30,393 nucleotides of DNA from Planctomycetia bacterium (GCA_005773755.1 SXHE01000861.1:1-30393); one strand, 5' to 3'. Positions 9,050-17,236 are shown, counted from the first letter of the stretch. A program made the numbers and translations. Notes: generated by a model not told the origin, from the letters alone.

Positions 9050-9912
9050 GAGAGGTAATCCAACCCGATGTCCAGCGCCGGGGCGGAGTGCGTCAGCGCG
9101 CCGACACTGATGCGGTCTACGCCGGTCGCGGCGATGTCGCGCACGGTGGTCAGGTTCACGCCGCCGGACGCTTCGAGCAGCACGCCGGGGGCGACCGCGT
9201 CGCGCCGGGCGACCGCCACACGAAGTTGGTCGAGCGTCATGTTGTCGAGCAGCACGATGTCGGCCCGCACTGCGAGCGCGGCTTCGAGTTGTTCGAGCGT
9301 GTCCACCTCTACCTCGACGGGCAGGCCGGTGTTGCCGGGGAAGTGCCGTGCGGCTTCGACCGCGCGGCGCACGTCGCCGCCCAACCCGGCGAGGTGGTTG
9401 TCCTTAATCAAGATGCCGTCGAAGAGGCCGACGCGGTGGTTCGTGCCCCCACCGGCGCGGACCGCGTACTTCTCCAAGAGCCGCCAGCCGGGTGTCGTCT
9501 TGCGCGTGTCGAGCAGCTTCGCGCGGAACCCGCGCGCGGCCTCGACGAACTTGCGCGTGAGGCTGGCGACACCGCTGAGCCGCTGGAGGAAGTTGAGCGT
9601 GGTGCGCTCGGCCGCGAGGACCGCGCGCAGCGGGCCGGACACGGTGGCGAGCACGGTTCCGCGCGCGGTCGGGGTGCCGTCGACCACCACGGTCGCGAAC
9701 GAGAGCGCCGCACTCACGGCGCGGCACACGCGCTCCGCGACCGGCAACCCGGCGACAACGCCCACCCCGCGCGCGACGAACGCGGCGCGGGCGGTCGTCG
9801 CTTCGGGGATGGTCGCGAGGCTGGTGCGGTCGCCGGCGGTGCCGAGGTCTTCGGCCAGCGCGAGCGCGATCAGCGCGTCGGCCGCGCCGAGTTCGGCGGA
9901 AGTGAGTGTCAT
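9046..9912 (-). CDS. nadC: Nicotinate-nucleotide pyrophosphorylase (quinolinate phosphoribosyltransferase)
   Basis: A 288-residue protein of normal NadC length. It converts quinolinate and PRPP to nicotinate mononucleotide, CO2 and pyrophosphate in de novo NAD synthesis. Motifs include LLDTRKTTPGWR, KYAVRAGGGTNHRVGL, DGILIKDNH, EVEVDT, LLDNM and EASGGVNL, ending in DRISVGALTHSAPALDIGLDY. It is the first gene of the probable seven-gene unit that runs to the left edge; no nadA or nadB is in the window. ATG 9912 lacks a Shine-Dalgarno sequence; a TACAAC box lies 6 bases upstream, compatible with a leaderless or very short leader mRNA but with no good -35. The final TGA overlaps the birA GTG. Confidence 0.96.
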   Translation of the reverse strand: MTLTSAELGAADALIALALAEDLGTAGDRTSLATIPEATTARAAFVARGVGVVAGLPVAERVCRAVSAALSFATVVVDGTPTARGTVLATVSGPLRAVLAAERTTLNFLQRLSGVASLTRKFVEAARGFRAKLLDTRKTTPGWRLLEKYAVRAGGGTNHRVGLFDGILIKDNHLAGLGGDVRRAVEAARHFPGNTGLPVEVEVDTLEQLEAALAVRADIVLLDNMTLDQLRVAVARRDAVAPGVLLEASGGVNLTTVRDIAATGVDRISVGALTHSAPALDIGLDYLS

Positions 9913-9929
9913 GGGGCTGTTGTAGGGGC

Positions 9930-10005
9930 TTCTGTAGCCGGGGTCTGTGACCCCGGTAGCTGAACGACGCGCATGGCTCCGGCCTCACAGATGCCGGCTA
10001 CAGAA
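9930..10005. repeat. Paired palindromic (REP/BIME-like) intergenic repeat
   Basis: Two 27-base arms, 9930-9956 and 9979-10005, are inverted copies matching at 23 of 27 positions and separated by 22 bases. The left arm also folds on itself: CCGGGGTC and GACCCCGG form a perfect 8-bp stem with a TGT loop. The right arm has its own CCGGC/GCCGG stem. The four mismatches fall inside the arm-internal stems. The element fills most of the gap between the S41 protease stop (10015) and nadC, so it could also stop or process the protease mRNA, but there is no U-tract. The nested layout resembles REP doublets found many times in some genomes; copy number cannot be seen here. Confidence 0.7.
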
Positions 10006-10014
10006 GAGGATGCA

Positions 10015-11706
10015 CTACGGCACGAGGCTGGGCACGAGCGGTTCGGGCGAACCCGGCAGCGGTTGGAGTTGCATCGGCGGCATCATCGGCAGCAACTCAA
10101 TCGCCTTCTCGATGGCGAGTTCGAGCTGTTGGGCGAAATCGGCTTCGAGGTGGTGCGGGGTGACGCCGACACCGTTGATCGGACCGCTGCGGGGCGCGAT
10201 CAGTTTGGCGATGGTGATGCGCACGGTGCCGGTTTTGCCGGGCTTCTTGCCGTCCGGGTCGTCGAGCGTGACGAGCCGCAGCGGGTACTGTACGGTGCCC
10301 TTGCCGAACGTCGGCATCCCGACGAGCGTGGCCCGGTCGTTGTCTTTCAGCGCCGCGGCCAGCACTTCCGCCGCGGACGCGGTCTCGGCATCGATCAGCA
10401 GCACGACCTTGATGTCGTGGGCGCTCATCCCGCTCACGGAGGAGAAAACCTGGTTGTTGACATCGGTAGCTTGGCCCTGAGTCGTGACAATGATACCCGA
10501 GGGGATCAGCCGGCGGGCGACTTCCACACCCGCGAGGAACGAGCCGCCGTGGTTGCCGCGCAGGTCGAGGATGATGACCCGCGCGCCGTCGGTTTTCAGT
10601 TTGAGGATCGAGGCATCGAGTTCGCGCGGCGTGGCCGACGTGAAACTGCCGAGCCGGGCGTAGCCGATTTCCTTTGTGTTGATGATGCGCTCGCCGTACA
10701 CGGTCGGCGCGGTCACGGGCACGACCGCGACGACCGGTGCGTTGTCGCCGACGGGGGGAAACTCGAACCGGTGGTTGCCGTCCACGCCGGGGTGCTTGAG
10801 GGCCTCGACCGCGCCGGCCAGGGTGTCCATCGGGCGGCCGTTGATCTTGGCGATCCGCTCGCCGCGCCGCAGGTGCGGGTAGCTCATTGCGAACCACGAG
10901 TTCGGCACAACGCCCTGGATCGTCAGCCCGTCCTTTGTGGCCCCGAGGTACAGACCGGCGGCGGACAGGTCGGTGATCGCGGCGTCGGCCCCGCCCCCGT
11001 TCGGGGAGAGGAACACGGTGTACTCGTCGAGGCCGCTGCACGCGCCGCACGCGCCTTCGACCGCGAGCGCGGCCGGCACGCGCACCGCGATGGCGTCTTG
11101 CGCCGCAGCGATCAGCTCGCGCATCGCGGCCCGCGCGCCCTTGTAGTCGGTCACGGGCCGCTTGGCCCAGTCGCGCCGGAGCGCGGCCCGGAACGGTTCG
11201 ATCTTGTCCGCACGCGGGTTGTCGAGGAACGCCAACCGGAACGCGGCGTTGCCGAGCGCCCGATCGAGTTCTTCAATCGCGTAGCCCCACAGGTGTTGCG
11301 GGGTGGCCTTGTCGCGGTCGGCGTAGATCGTCGGGACGCGCTGCATCACTTCGGCGAACAGGTCGAGTCCGGCCCCGAGTTGCATGTTCGCGGCGAACTG
11401 CTGGAAGTTCGGGTCGCGGTGGCGGCGGACCTGCTGCACTCGGCGGAGCGCGGCGTTGAGCTTCTCGCGCAGGTCGGGCGCGGCACGGTCGGCGACAAAG
11501 AGGTGGCAGTAGGCGTTAAACGCGGCTTCCCATTCGCCGGCTTTTTCGGCCTTGTCCGCCATCTCGCGGAGCTGCGTCGGGTTGAGTTTGGCCGGCTTCG
11601 GGTCGGGCTTGACGGGCGCATCAACGGCACGGGCATTCAGCGCGAACGAACTCACGAGTAGCGCGAGCGCTACACCGTACCGGCGGATTGTTGCCCACGC
11701 GGTCAT
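10015..11706 (-). CDS. Secreted S41-family (C-terminal processing) peptidase
   Basis: A 563-residue serine protease. MTAWATIRRYGVALALLVSSFALNARA is a clear Sec signal peptide in outline (positive n-region, hydrophobic core, cut near ARA), so ATG 11706 is preferred over the upstream start at 11772. Next come a helical region (about 45-200), a PDZ-like region (about 235-330) and the S41 catalytic domain. The Ser-Lys dyad is Ser444 in TASAAE and Lys469 in FGKG, 25 residues apart as in E. coli Tsp. GLDEYTVFLSP is the family's conserved segment. An unusual CxxC (Cys220/Cys223) comes just before it. It has its own promoter and stands alone between glcD and nadC. Likely periplasmic; substrate unknown. 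Confidence 0.92.
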   Translation of the reverse strand: MTAWATIRRYGVALALLVSSFALNARAVDAPVKPDPKPAKLNPTQLREMADKAEKAGEWEAAFNAYCHLFVADRAAPDLREKLNAALRRVQQVRRHRDPNFQQFAANMQLGAGLDLFAEVMQRVPTIYADRDKATPQHLWGYAIEELDRALGNAAFRLAFLDNPRADKIEPFRAALRRDWAKRPVTDYKGARAAMRELIAAAQDAIAVRVPAALAVEGACGACSGLDEYTVFLSPNGGGADAAITDLSAAGLYLGATKDGLTIQGVVPNSWFAMSYPHLRRGERIAKINGRPMDTLAGAVEALKHPGVDGNHRFEFPPVGDNAPVVAVVPVTAPTVYGERIINTKEIGYARLGSFTSATPRELDASILKLKTDGARVIILDLRGNHGGSFLAGVEVARRLIPSGIIVTTQGQATDVNNQVFSSVSGMSAHDIKVVLLIDAETASAAEVLAAALKDNDRATLVGMPTFGKGTVQYPLRLVTLDDPDGKKPGKTGTVRITIAKLIAPRSGPINGVGVTPHHLEADFAQQLELAIEKAIELLPMMPPMQLQPLPGSPEPLVPSLVP

Positions 11707-11784
11707 CGCGGAAGTCTCCGAAGCCGTAAACGGAGCCGGGACAACGTTCGGGAGAGCGCGAACGCCCTTCACACTACCCTGACG

Positions 11785-11814
11785 ATACTACCCTTTCCAG
11801 ACGGTCCGCGTCAA
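11785..11814 (-). promoter_or_regulatory. Sigma70-type promoter for the S41 peptidase gene
   Basis: On the minus strand, TTGACG (11809-11814) and TAGTAT (11785-11790) are separated by 18 bases. This is the best housekeeping-type promoter match I found here. It lies between the end of glcD and the protease start, giving a leader of roughly 70 bases to ATG 11706. Confidence 0.55.
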
Positions 11815-11870
11815 ACGAAAGATTTTCTCCCCGTTACACTTGGGCCACCGGGCGCGGTCCCAGGAACAGA

Positions 11871-13370
11871 CTAAACCGCGGCCCTTCGGCCGGGTTTGGT
11901 TTGGCCCACGAAGCTGGACGGTTCGGCGCAGCCGCCGGCGGTGGGGAGCATCTTGCCGGGGCTGCACCGGCCGTCGGGGTTGAACGCGGTGCGCAGGCGC
12001 ACCATGTAGTTCAGGTCGTCCGGGGTGAACATCAGCGGCATGAAGTCGATCTTCTCGACGCCGATGCCATGCTCGCCGGTCACGCTGCCGCCCAGGTTGA
12101 TGCACTCGGACAGGATGTCGTGGCTAGCGTCGAGCACGGCCTTCACCTGCGCCGGGTCGCGTTCGTCGAACATCAGAATGGGGTGGACGTTGCCGTCGCC
12201 AGCGTGGAACACGTTGCAAATGCCGAGGTTGTACTTTTTCGCCGTGGCCTGGATGTGCCGCATGATCTCCGGCAGCTTGGTTCGCGGCACGACGCCGTCC
12301 TGCGTGCAGTAACTCGGGTAGCCCAGCCGCCCGATCGTGCCGAACGCCTGCTTTCGCGCCTTCCACAGCGCCATGCGTTCGGCCTCGGTGTTGGCTTTGC
12401 GCACTTCGCGGGCGTTGTTTTTCTTGGCGATGCCCTCGATCCGGTCGGCCTCGTCCTGCAACCCGGCCGCGAGGCCGTCCACTTCCATAATCACGACGGC
12501 TTCCGCGTCCAGCGGGAACCCGAACTTGAACGCGGCCTCGACCGCGGAAAGCATCGTCTTGTCGAGCAGTTCGAGCGCCGCCGGGATGATGCCCGCGCCG
12601 ATGATGTCGCTGATGGTGTTGGTGGCGTCGTCGATGGTCTCGAAGACGCCGAGTAGCGTGCGGTACGCTTCGGGGTTCTTCGTCAGCCGCACCCACACCT
12701 TCGTGACGACGCCGAACGTGCCCTCGCTGCCGACGATGGTGCCGACGAGGTCGTAACCGGGCGCGTCCTCGGTCGGCCCGCCGCACGTCACCACGCGGCC
12801 GTCGGGCAGCACCAACTCGACGCCGAGACTGTGATTCACCGTGACGCCGTACTTGAGTGTGTGCGGCCCGCCGCTGTTGGTGGCAACGTTACCGCCTATG
12901 GTGCAAGCGCCCTGACTGCTGGGGTCGGGGGCGTAGTGGAAGCCGTGCGGCTTCAAGGCGTTTGTGAGCCACACGTTCACGACGCCCGGCTCGACGACCG
13001 CATACCGGTCCCTCACATTCACTTCCAGAATGCGCTTCATGCGCGCCATGGCGATCATCACGCCGCCGCCGACCAGCACGCAGCCCCCCGCGAGGCTGGT
13101 GCCCGCGCCGCGGGCGATGAAGTTCACGCCCAACTCGTTGCACGACTTCACGATCCCGACGACGTGCTCCGTCGTGGTCGGGAACACGACCACATTCGGC
13201 TTGGTCTTGGCGATGGTGAACCCATCGCACTCATACGCGGCCATGTCCGCGGCCGCGGTCAGCACGTTGTCGTTCCCGACAATGGCCTTCATGCGCGCAA
13301 CGAGCGCCGCGTGCTCAGACGCGGCGAGCGGAGTGCCAACGGCAACGGGAAACGCGGTAGAAATACTCAT
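11871..13370 (-). CDS. glcD: FAD-linked oxidase, glycolate oxidase subunit GlcD / D-lactate dehydrogenase type
   Basis: The 499-residue protein has the length of E. coli GlcD. The N-terminal FAD_binding_4 domain shows RGAGTSLAGG, the conserved YAPDPSSQ-GACTIGGNVATNSGG stretch and GSEGTFGVVTKV; the C-terminal FAD-oxidase domain shows NVFHAGDGNVHP and TGEHGIGVEK. It should oxidise a 2-hydroxy acid such as glycolate or D-lactate and pass electrons on. The partners GlcE and GlcF (iron-sulfur subunit) are absent from the window and the protein has no iron-sulfur domain, so the electron acceptor is unknown. I chose ATG 13370: the frame stays open upstream to 14084, but that part is the Arg-rich shadow of the next gene. 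There is no Shine-Dalgarno; TACACT lies 6 bases before ATG, directly after the upstream terminator. Confidence 0.93.
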   Translation of the reverse strand: MSISTAFPVAVGTPLAASEHAALVARMKAIVGNDNVLTAAADMAAYECDGFTIAKTKPNVVVFPTTTEHVVGIVKSCNELGVNFIARGAGTSLAGGCVLVGGGVMIAMARMKRILEVNVRDRYAVVEPGVVNVWLTNALKPHGFHYAPDPSSQGACTIGGNVATNSGGPHTLKYGVTVNHSLGVELVLPDGRVVTCGGPTEDAPGYDLVGTIVGSEGTFGVVTKVWVRLTKNPEAYRTLLGVFETIDDATNTISDIIGAGIIPAALELLDKTMLSAVEAAFKFGFPLDAEAVVIMEVDGLAAGLQDEADRIEGIAKKNNAREVRKANTEAERMALWKARKQAFGTIGRLGYPSYCTQDGVVPRTKLPEIMRHIQATAKKYNLGICNVFHAGDGNVHPILMFDERDPAQVKAVLDASHDILSECINLGGSVTGEHGIGVEKIDFMPLMFTPDDLNYMVRLRTAFNPDGRCSPGKMLPTAGGCAEPSSFVGQTKPGRRAAV

Positions 13371-13383
13371 GGTGGTAGTGTAG

Positions 13384-13432
13384 AAAAAAGCCCTCACTCG
13401 CGCAGCAGCGAGCGACTGCGCGGGAGGTGGGC
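13384..13432 (-). terminator. Rho-independent terminator after the PPT-PhyH fusion gene
   Basis: On the minus strand a GC-rich hairpin (outer GCCC/GGGC, internal mismatches, inner CGCGCAG/CTGCGCG, 10-base loop) is followed by CTTTTTTC. It begins at the stop codon of the fusion gene (13433) and ends 14 bases before the glcD ATG, so it separates the two transcription units. Confidence 0.65.
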
Positions 13433-15871
13433 TTACCGGCGCGCGAGCTTGCTGAGCACGCGCCCCAGCAGGCCGCGGCGGGCGGGGACACGCGCGGGCG
13501 GGTCTTCGTGACGCGGTTCTGCTTGAACCGGTTCCGGTACGGGCGCAGGTTCCGCGACCGGCACGGGGGTCAGCGCGATGCGCGTGACCGCGAGGCCGAG
13601 CTGTCGCGTGTCGGTGTTGCCCGGTTGGGTGTCGCAGAACCGCTTCACGCTCCGCACGCTCAGCGCCACTCGCGCCCGCCGGTTCGTGCCGGACAGCACC
13701 TCCGCGGGCACCAGCCCTTCGACCTCGACGAACCCCTCGCCGCCGCGCCACGCCAGCGGGACGGGGTGATCGTTCACGGTCAGCGCCAGCGATTCCAACA
13801 CGTCCGGGGCGATGGCGTGCCGCACCCGCACGGCCACGGTACACGCGCTGTCGCCGGGGGCGCGCACGTCGAGCCACGAGGTCGTGGCCGGGCCGGTCCA
13901 GCGGAGCCAGGTGCCGCCGTCGCGCTCGGGCAGGTGCCACCCCAGCCCGTTCAGCGGCCGGTCGAACGTGTACTCGGTGCCGTCGGGCAGCGCGCGGGTC
14001 GGGTCGTTCGGGTCCGGGTCGGTCAGCGGCGGCGCGGTGAACGGGTTGATCCGGTGCTTGTCGGTGCCGCACACCATCACGCACGGGTGCGCCCGATCCG
14101 ACTTCACGCTCGTCAGCGAGACCCGGAACGACAGGCCCACGCGCCGCAGCCCGGTGCGATTCGGGTTGGAGTGGTGCAGCGTCGCCTCGTTGAAGATGAA
14201 GAACTCGCCCGGCTTCATCACCATCCGCACCATAGTCGACTCATCGAAGTGGGCCGGGTCCGCGATCATCCCGCCGAACCAGTCGGCCTGTGCCGCGTCG
14301 TGCCGCCGCACCACCGGGATCTCGCGCGCGTGGCTACCGGGGATCACCTCAACGCACCCGTTCTCGACGGTCGCCTCGGTCACGGCCATCCACACGCACA
14401 GGCTGATCTTCGGCTCAATCTTCCAGTGCCACATGTCCTGGTGCCACGGGTACTCGCCGTGCTGCTCGTTCTTCGCCGGCCCCTTGTCGAACACATTGGA
14501 GTACCACAGCATCAGGTCCGGGCCGTAAAGCGCCTTCAGCCGACTGACGACGGCCGGCGCGGTGCACATGGCCCACACGGTCGCGCTATCGAGGTGTCGC
14601 GACTGCGTGGGATAGCCGCCGGTCGCGGACGGGCTGGTGAGCACGCGGTCCAGAAGAACCGGGCGCAGCGCGGCCATCTGCTCCGCGGCGAACGCGGGGA
14701 ACGGCCCCAGGAACCCGTCGCGGTGGAACTGCTCGACCTCGGCCGTCGTCAGGCCGGCTTCGTACGGAATCGGCATCAGAATCCCTCCCGTCTGTGTGTC
14801 CGGTGTTCGGTCCGAAAGTGCAACACGCGCGGTCGGGCGGATCGCGGCGAAGAACTCGGCGCAGCACCGCCACGCGGTTTCCGCCTGCTGTTCCATGATG
14901 TCGCGACGGACCGGTTGGGCCGCTCCGACCAGTGCGCGAACGGCCCCGGCGTCGTGCGCGGCGGGAAGGCGCGCGCAGCCCAACATCGCGGCGGCGCTGG
15001 CGAGTTTGTCGTCGCGCTCGATGACGGCGACCCGCGCCCCGGCCCAGGCGCTCGCCAGGGCCGCGTGATACCGACTGGTCGCGACGGTGCCGCACGCGGG
15101 CCACACGTCGAGCAACTCCGCGGTGCCGCCCTCCGCATAGTCGGGCCGGTACACCGCGAGCCGGGCACGCACGTCGGCCGGCAACCGGGCGAGCGAGTCC
15201 TCCTCGGTGCCGGGCCAGTTCCGCACCTCTTGCACCAGCCAAGCGTGGTCGCGGTCGGGCAGCGCACGGATCGCGTCGGCCACCGCGGGCAGGCGCAGCA
15301 GCGAGCGGTTGTCGAAGTGCAGCACCCAGCCCAGTAGTCGGGGGTCGAGTTGGCGCGGCGGGCGGGTCCGCAAATAGAGGTGCGCGAGGTCGGCCCCCCC
15401 TGTCACCTTCGCGCCGCAGATCGGCCGCAGCGCGTCGACCGTGACCGTGTCCCGGGTCCAGACGCGCTCGGCGGCGTCCAGCGCCGGCCGCGCCCGCGGG
15501 TCGAGGGCCGCCGCCCGGTTGCTCGCCCCGACGCACAGGAAGAACATCGGCTTCTTGTGTCGGCGGCACAGTTCGACATCGAACGCCAGTTGGTCGAGGA
15601 GCCACGGGCCGTCGGTGGTCTGGAACGCCGGGCCGCCAGTGGCGACCCACACGTCGCAGCCCCGCACCGCGAGTTCGCGCGCGTCTTCGTCGCCCGGCAA
15701 CCACGTGATCTGCGGGAACCGGAGCTGCTGCGAGGCGCGGTCGAACGGCGACGCGCACGTCAGGCTCGCGCCGTCGCCGAACGCGGCCCAGGCGCGCAGG
15801 AACCCGGCGATCATCAGGTCGTCGCCGACGTTCCCGGCCCCGTGGAACGTGTGCCCCAGGTGAATCCGCAC
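13433..15871 (-). CDS. Polysaccharide pyruvyl transferase - PhyH dioxygenase fusion with C-terminal beta domain
   Basis: One 812-residue frame carries three parts. Residues 1-345 match the polysaccharide pyruvyl transferase family (GAGNVGDDLM near the start; ATSRYHAALASAWAG and DDKLASAAAMLG at its end). Residues 366-630 match the PhyH Fe(II)/2-oxoglutarate dioxygenase family, with iron ligands His477 and Asp479 (WHQDMWHW) and a distal His at 566 or 567 in LHHSNPNRTG. Residues about 655-790 look like a beta-sandwich of the sort attached to glycosyltransferases (GLGWHLPE, WLRWTGP), then a Pro-rich linker and a basic tail. The GTG start at 15871 has a GGGAGG site. Met366 also has a strong internal site, so a separate PhyH product is possible. 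It follows the GT4 gene by 18 bases; the pair probably modifies a surface glycan. Domain calls are firm; acceptor and chemistry are inferred. Confidence 0.87.
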   Translation of the reverse strand: MRIHLGHTFHGAGNVGDDLMIAGFLRAWAAFGDGASLTCASPFDRASQQLRFPQITWLPGDEDARELAVRGCDVWVATGGPAFQTTDGPWLLDQLAFDVELCRRHKKPMFFLCVGASNRAAALDPRARPALDAAERVWTRDTVTVDALRPICGAKVTGGADLAHLYLRTRPPRQLDPRLLGWVLHFDNRSLLRLPAVADAIRALPDRDHAWLVQEVRNWPGTEEDSLARLPADVRARLAVYRPDYAEGGTAELLDVWPACGTVATSRYHAALASAWAGARVAVIERDDKLASAAAMLGCARLPAAHDAGAVRALVGAAQPVRRDIMEQQAETAWRCCAEFFAAIRPTARVALSDRTPDTQTGGILMPIPYEAGLTTAEVEQFHRDGFLGPFPAFAAEQMAALRPVLLDRVLTSPSATGGYPTQSRHLDSATVWAMCTAPAVVSRLKALYGPDLMLWYSNVFDKGPAKNEQHGEYPWHQDMWHWKIEPKISLCVWMAVTEATVENGCVEVIPGSHAREIPVVRRHDAAQADWFGGMIADPAHFDESTMVRMVMKPGEFFIFNEATLHHSNPNRTGLRRVGLSFRVSLTSVKSDRAHPCVMVCGTDKHRINPFTAPPLTDPDPNDPTRALPDGTEYTFDRPLNGLGWHLPERDGGTWLRWTGPATTSWLDVRAPGDSACTVAVRVRHAIAPDVLESLALTVNDHPVPLAWRGGEGFVEVEGLVPAEVLSGTNRRARVALSVRSVKRFCDTQPGNTDTRQLGLAVTRIALTPVPVAEPAPVPEPVQAEPRHEDPPARVPARRGLLGRVLSKLARR
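14774..14789 (-). promoter_or_regulatory. Internal ribosome site and ATG for the PhyH half
   Basis: Within the fusion frame, GGGAGGG (14783-14789, minus strand) lies 6 bases before ATG 14776 (Met366), exactly where the PhyH domain begins. Its match to the Shine-Dalgarno sequence is as good as that of the first start. This points to an internal start, or to two once-separate genes joined in frame. Confidence 0.5.
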
Positions 15872-15889
15872 GGCCCCCTCCCATTCGGG

Positions 15890-17176
15890 TCACGCCGCGA
15901 CCGGCAACCGCGGCTCCGCGACCCATTCGAGCAGCGTGTCGAGAACCGTTTCCTGGTCCCAGTTGCGCGCCGCGTAAGCGGCGGCTTGAGCGCCGAGCCT
16001 CAGGCGGAGCGCGGGGTCGTTCAACAACCGGTGCGCAGCGGCGGCCATCGCGCCCGCGTCGCCGGGCGGCACCAGCAGCCCGCGCTGTCCGTCCGCGATC
16101 ACCTCCGGCAAGCCACCTACGGCCGTGGCGATCACCGGCGTCCCGCACGCCTGTGCTTCCCCCGTTACGAGGCCGAAGTTCTCTTCCTTCGCGGCGTGCA
16201 GGTACACGTCCGCGGCCTGGAGGTAGCGGATCACGGTGGCCTGCGGTTGGAACGGGAGGAACCGGACGCGGACCCGCCCGTGCCGCAACTCCGGTGCCTC
16301 TTGGCCCAGCGCCACGCAGAGCACGTCCGCGTCGGGCATCAGGTCCGCGAGCTTGTGAACCGCGGCCTCGACGGTGGCGCAGTCCTTGTACGGGTTGGAC
16401 CGCGCCTGGAACGCCGCGAACACGAGCAGGTGAGCGTTGGGCGGCAGGCCGAGGGTCGCGCGCGCTTCGGCCTTCGGCGCGGGGCAGAAACATCGCGTGT
16501 CGAGCGGTGAGGGGATCAGCCGCGCGTCGGCCATCGCCGGGGCCAGAACGGACCGCTTCGCGCGGTCGAGGAGCCACGCGGTCGGCGCGGTGACGAACAG
16601 CCGCGACGCGGCGAAGATGTCGCGCTTGCGGGTCCAGTTCGAGTCGGTGGCGTCGGCCGCGACCGCTGGCGGCAGGGTCAGGTCGGGGCACGCCCCGCAC
16701 CCGGTCTGCCACTTCGAGCACCCGACCGGGTACGCGCAGTGGCCGGTCAGTGCCCAGCAGTCGTGCAAGAAGTACACGACCGGGTACCGGTGCGACAGTT
16801 CTGGCAAAACGCGCAAGTCGAAGTAGCCGCCGTGTAGGTTATGGCAGAAGAACAAGTCCGGCGGCGACCCGGTGATTTCCGGCAGCAGCCGCGAGTACGG
16901 GAAGTTGAAGTCTTCGACGCCCGCGGCGCGGTCGCGCGCCCCCGACGCGCTCAGTTGGAGCAACTCGTCGGAGTTCTGGTACGCGGTGTAATCGACGTGC
17001 GGGCTGGCGAAGAACGGCAGAACGAACGGGTCGGGCGTCTTCTTGTCGCCGACCAACAGCCACGACTCAGCCCCGCGCCACTGGAGCGCCTTGAACAGTC
17101 CAAATGCGATCCGCTCGGCCCCGCTCCCGCGGTCGGACGTATTGACCGAAACGACCTTGCGCGGCACCGCCCCCAT
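15890..17176 (-). CDS. Family 4 (group 1) glycosyltransferase
   Basis: A 428-residue GT-B fold enzyme that transfers a sugar from a nucleotide donor to a growing glycan at the cytoplasmic face. The N-terminus SVNTSDRGSGAERIAFGLF is typical of exopolysaccharide GT4 enzymes, and FLHDCWALTGHCAYPVGCSKW with GCGACPDL is the Cys-rich acceptor-domain insert of WcaC-like members. The donor site is EENFGLVTGEAQACGTPVIA (the E-x7-E motif) followed by GGLPEVI and GLLVPPGD. ATG 17176 gives the expected N-terminus but has no clear ribosome site. It is the first gene of a two-gene unit with the pyruvyl-transferase/PhyH fusion (18-base gap). Donor and acceptor sugars cannot be told from sequence. Confidence 0.92.
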   Translation of the reverse strand: MGAVPRKVVSVNTSDRGSGAERIAFGLFKALQWRGAESWLLVGDKKTPDPFVLPFFASPHVDYTAYQNSDELLQLSASGARDRAAGVEDFNFPYSRLLPEITGSPPDLFFCHNLHGGYFDLRVLPELSHRYPVVYFLHDCWALTGHCAYPVGCSKWQTGCGACPDLTLPPAVAADATDSNWTRKRDIFAASRLFVTAPTAWLLDRAKRSVLAPAMADARLIPSPLDTRCFCPAPKAEARATLGLPPNAHLLVFAAFQARSNPYKDCATVEAAVHKLADLMPDADVLCVALGQEAPELRHGRVRVRFLPFQPQATVIRYLQAADVYLHAAKEENFGLVTGEAQACGTPVIATAVGGLPEVIADGQRGLLVPPGDAGAMAAAAHRLLNDPALRLRLGAQAAAYAARNWDQETVLDTLLEWVAEPRLPVAA

Positions 17177-17236
17177 GAAGTGATCATCGGCGCGGGCCTA
17201 GTGCCGACCGAAGTGAAACTGGGCCGATTGTGTCGC

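Noticed and set aside
9973..11661. 562-codon open frame on the plus strand opposite the S41 protease
   Set aside because: Arg/His/Gly-rich composition with no motif; it is antisense to a gene with a complete catalytic dyad and signal peptide.
13371..14084. N-terminal extension of GlcD to 14084
   Set aside because: It crosses a terminator and overlaps the previous gene; the protein from 13370 has exactly the family length.
13427..15337. 636-codon open frame on the plus strand
   Set aside because: Arg/Pro/His-rich shadow of the pyruvyl-transferase/PhyH gene; high GC removes stop codons from the opposite strand.
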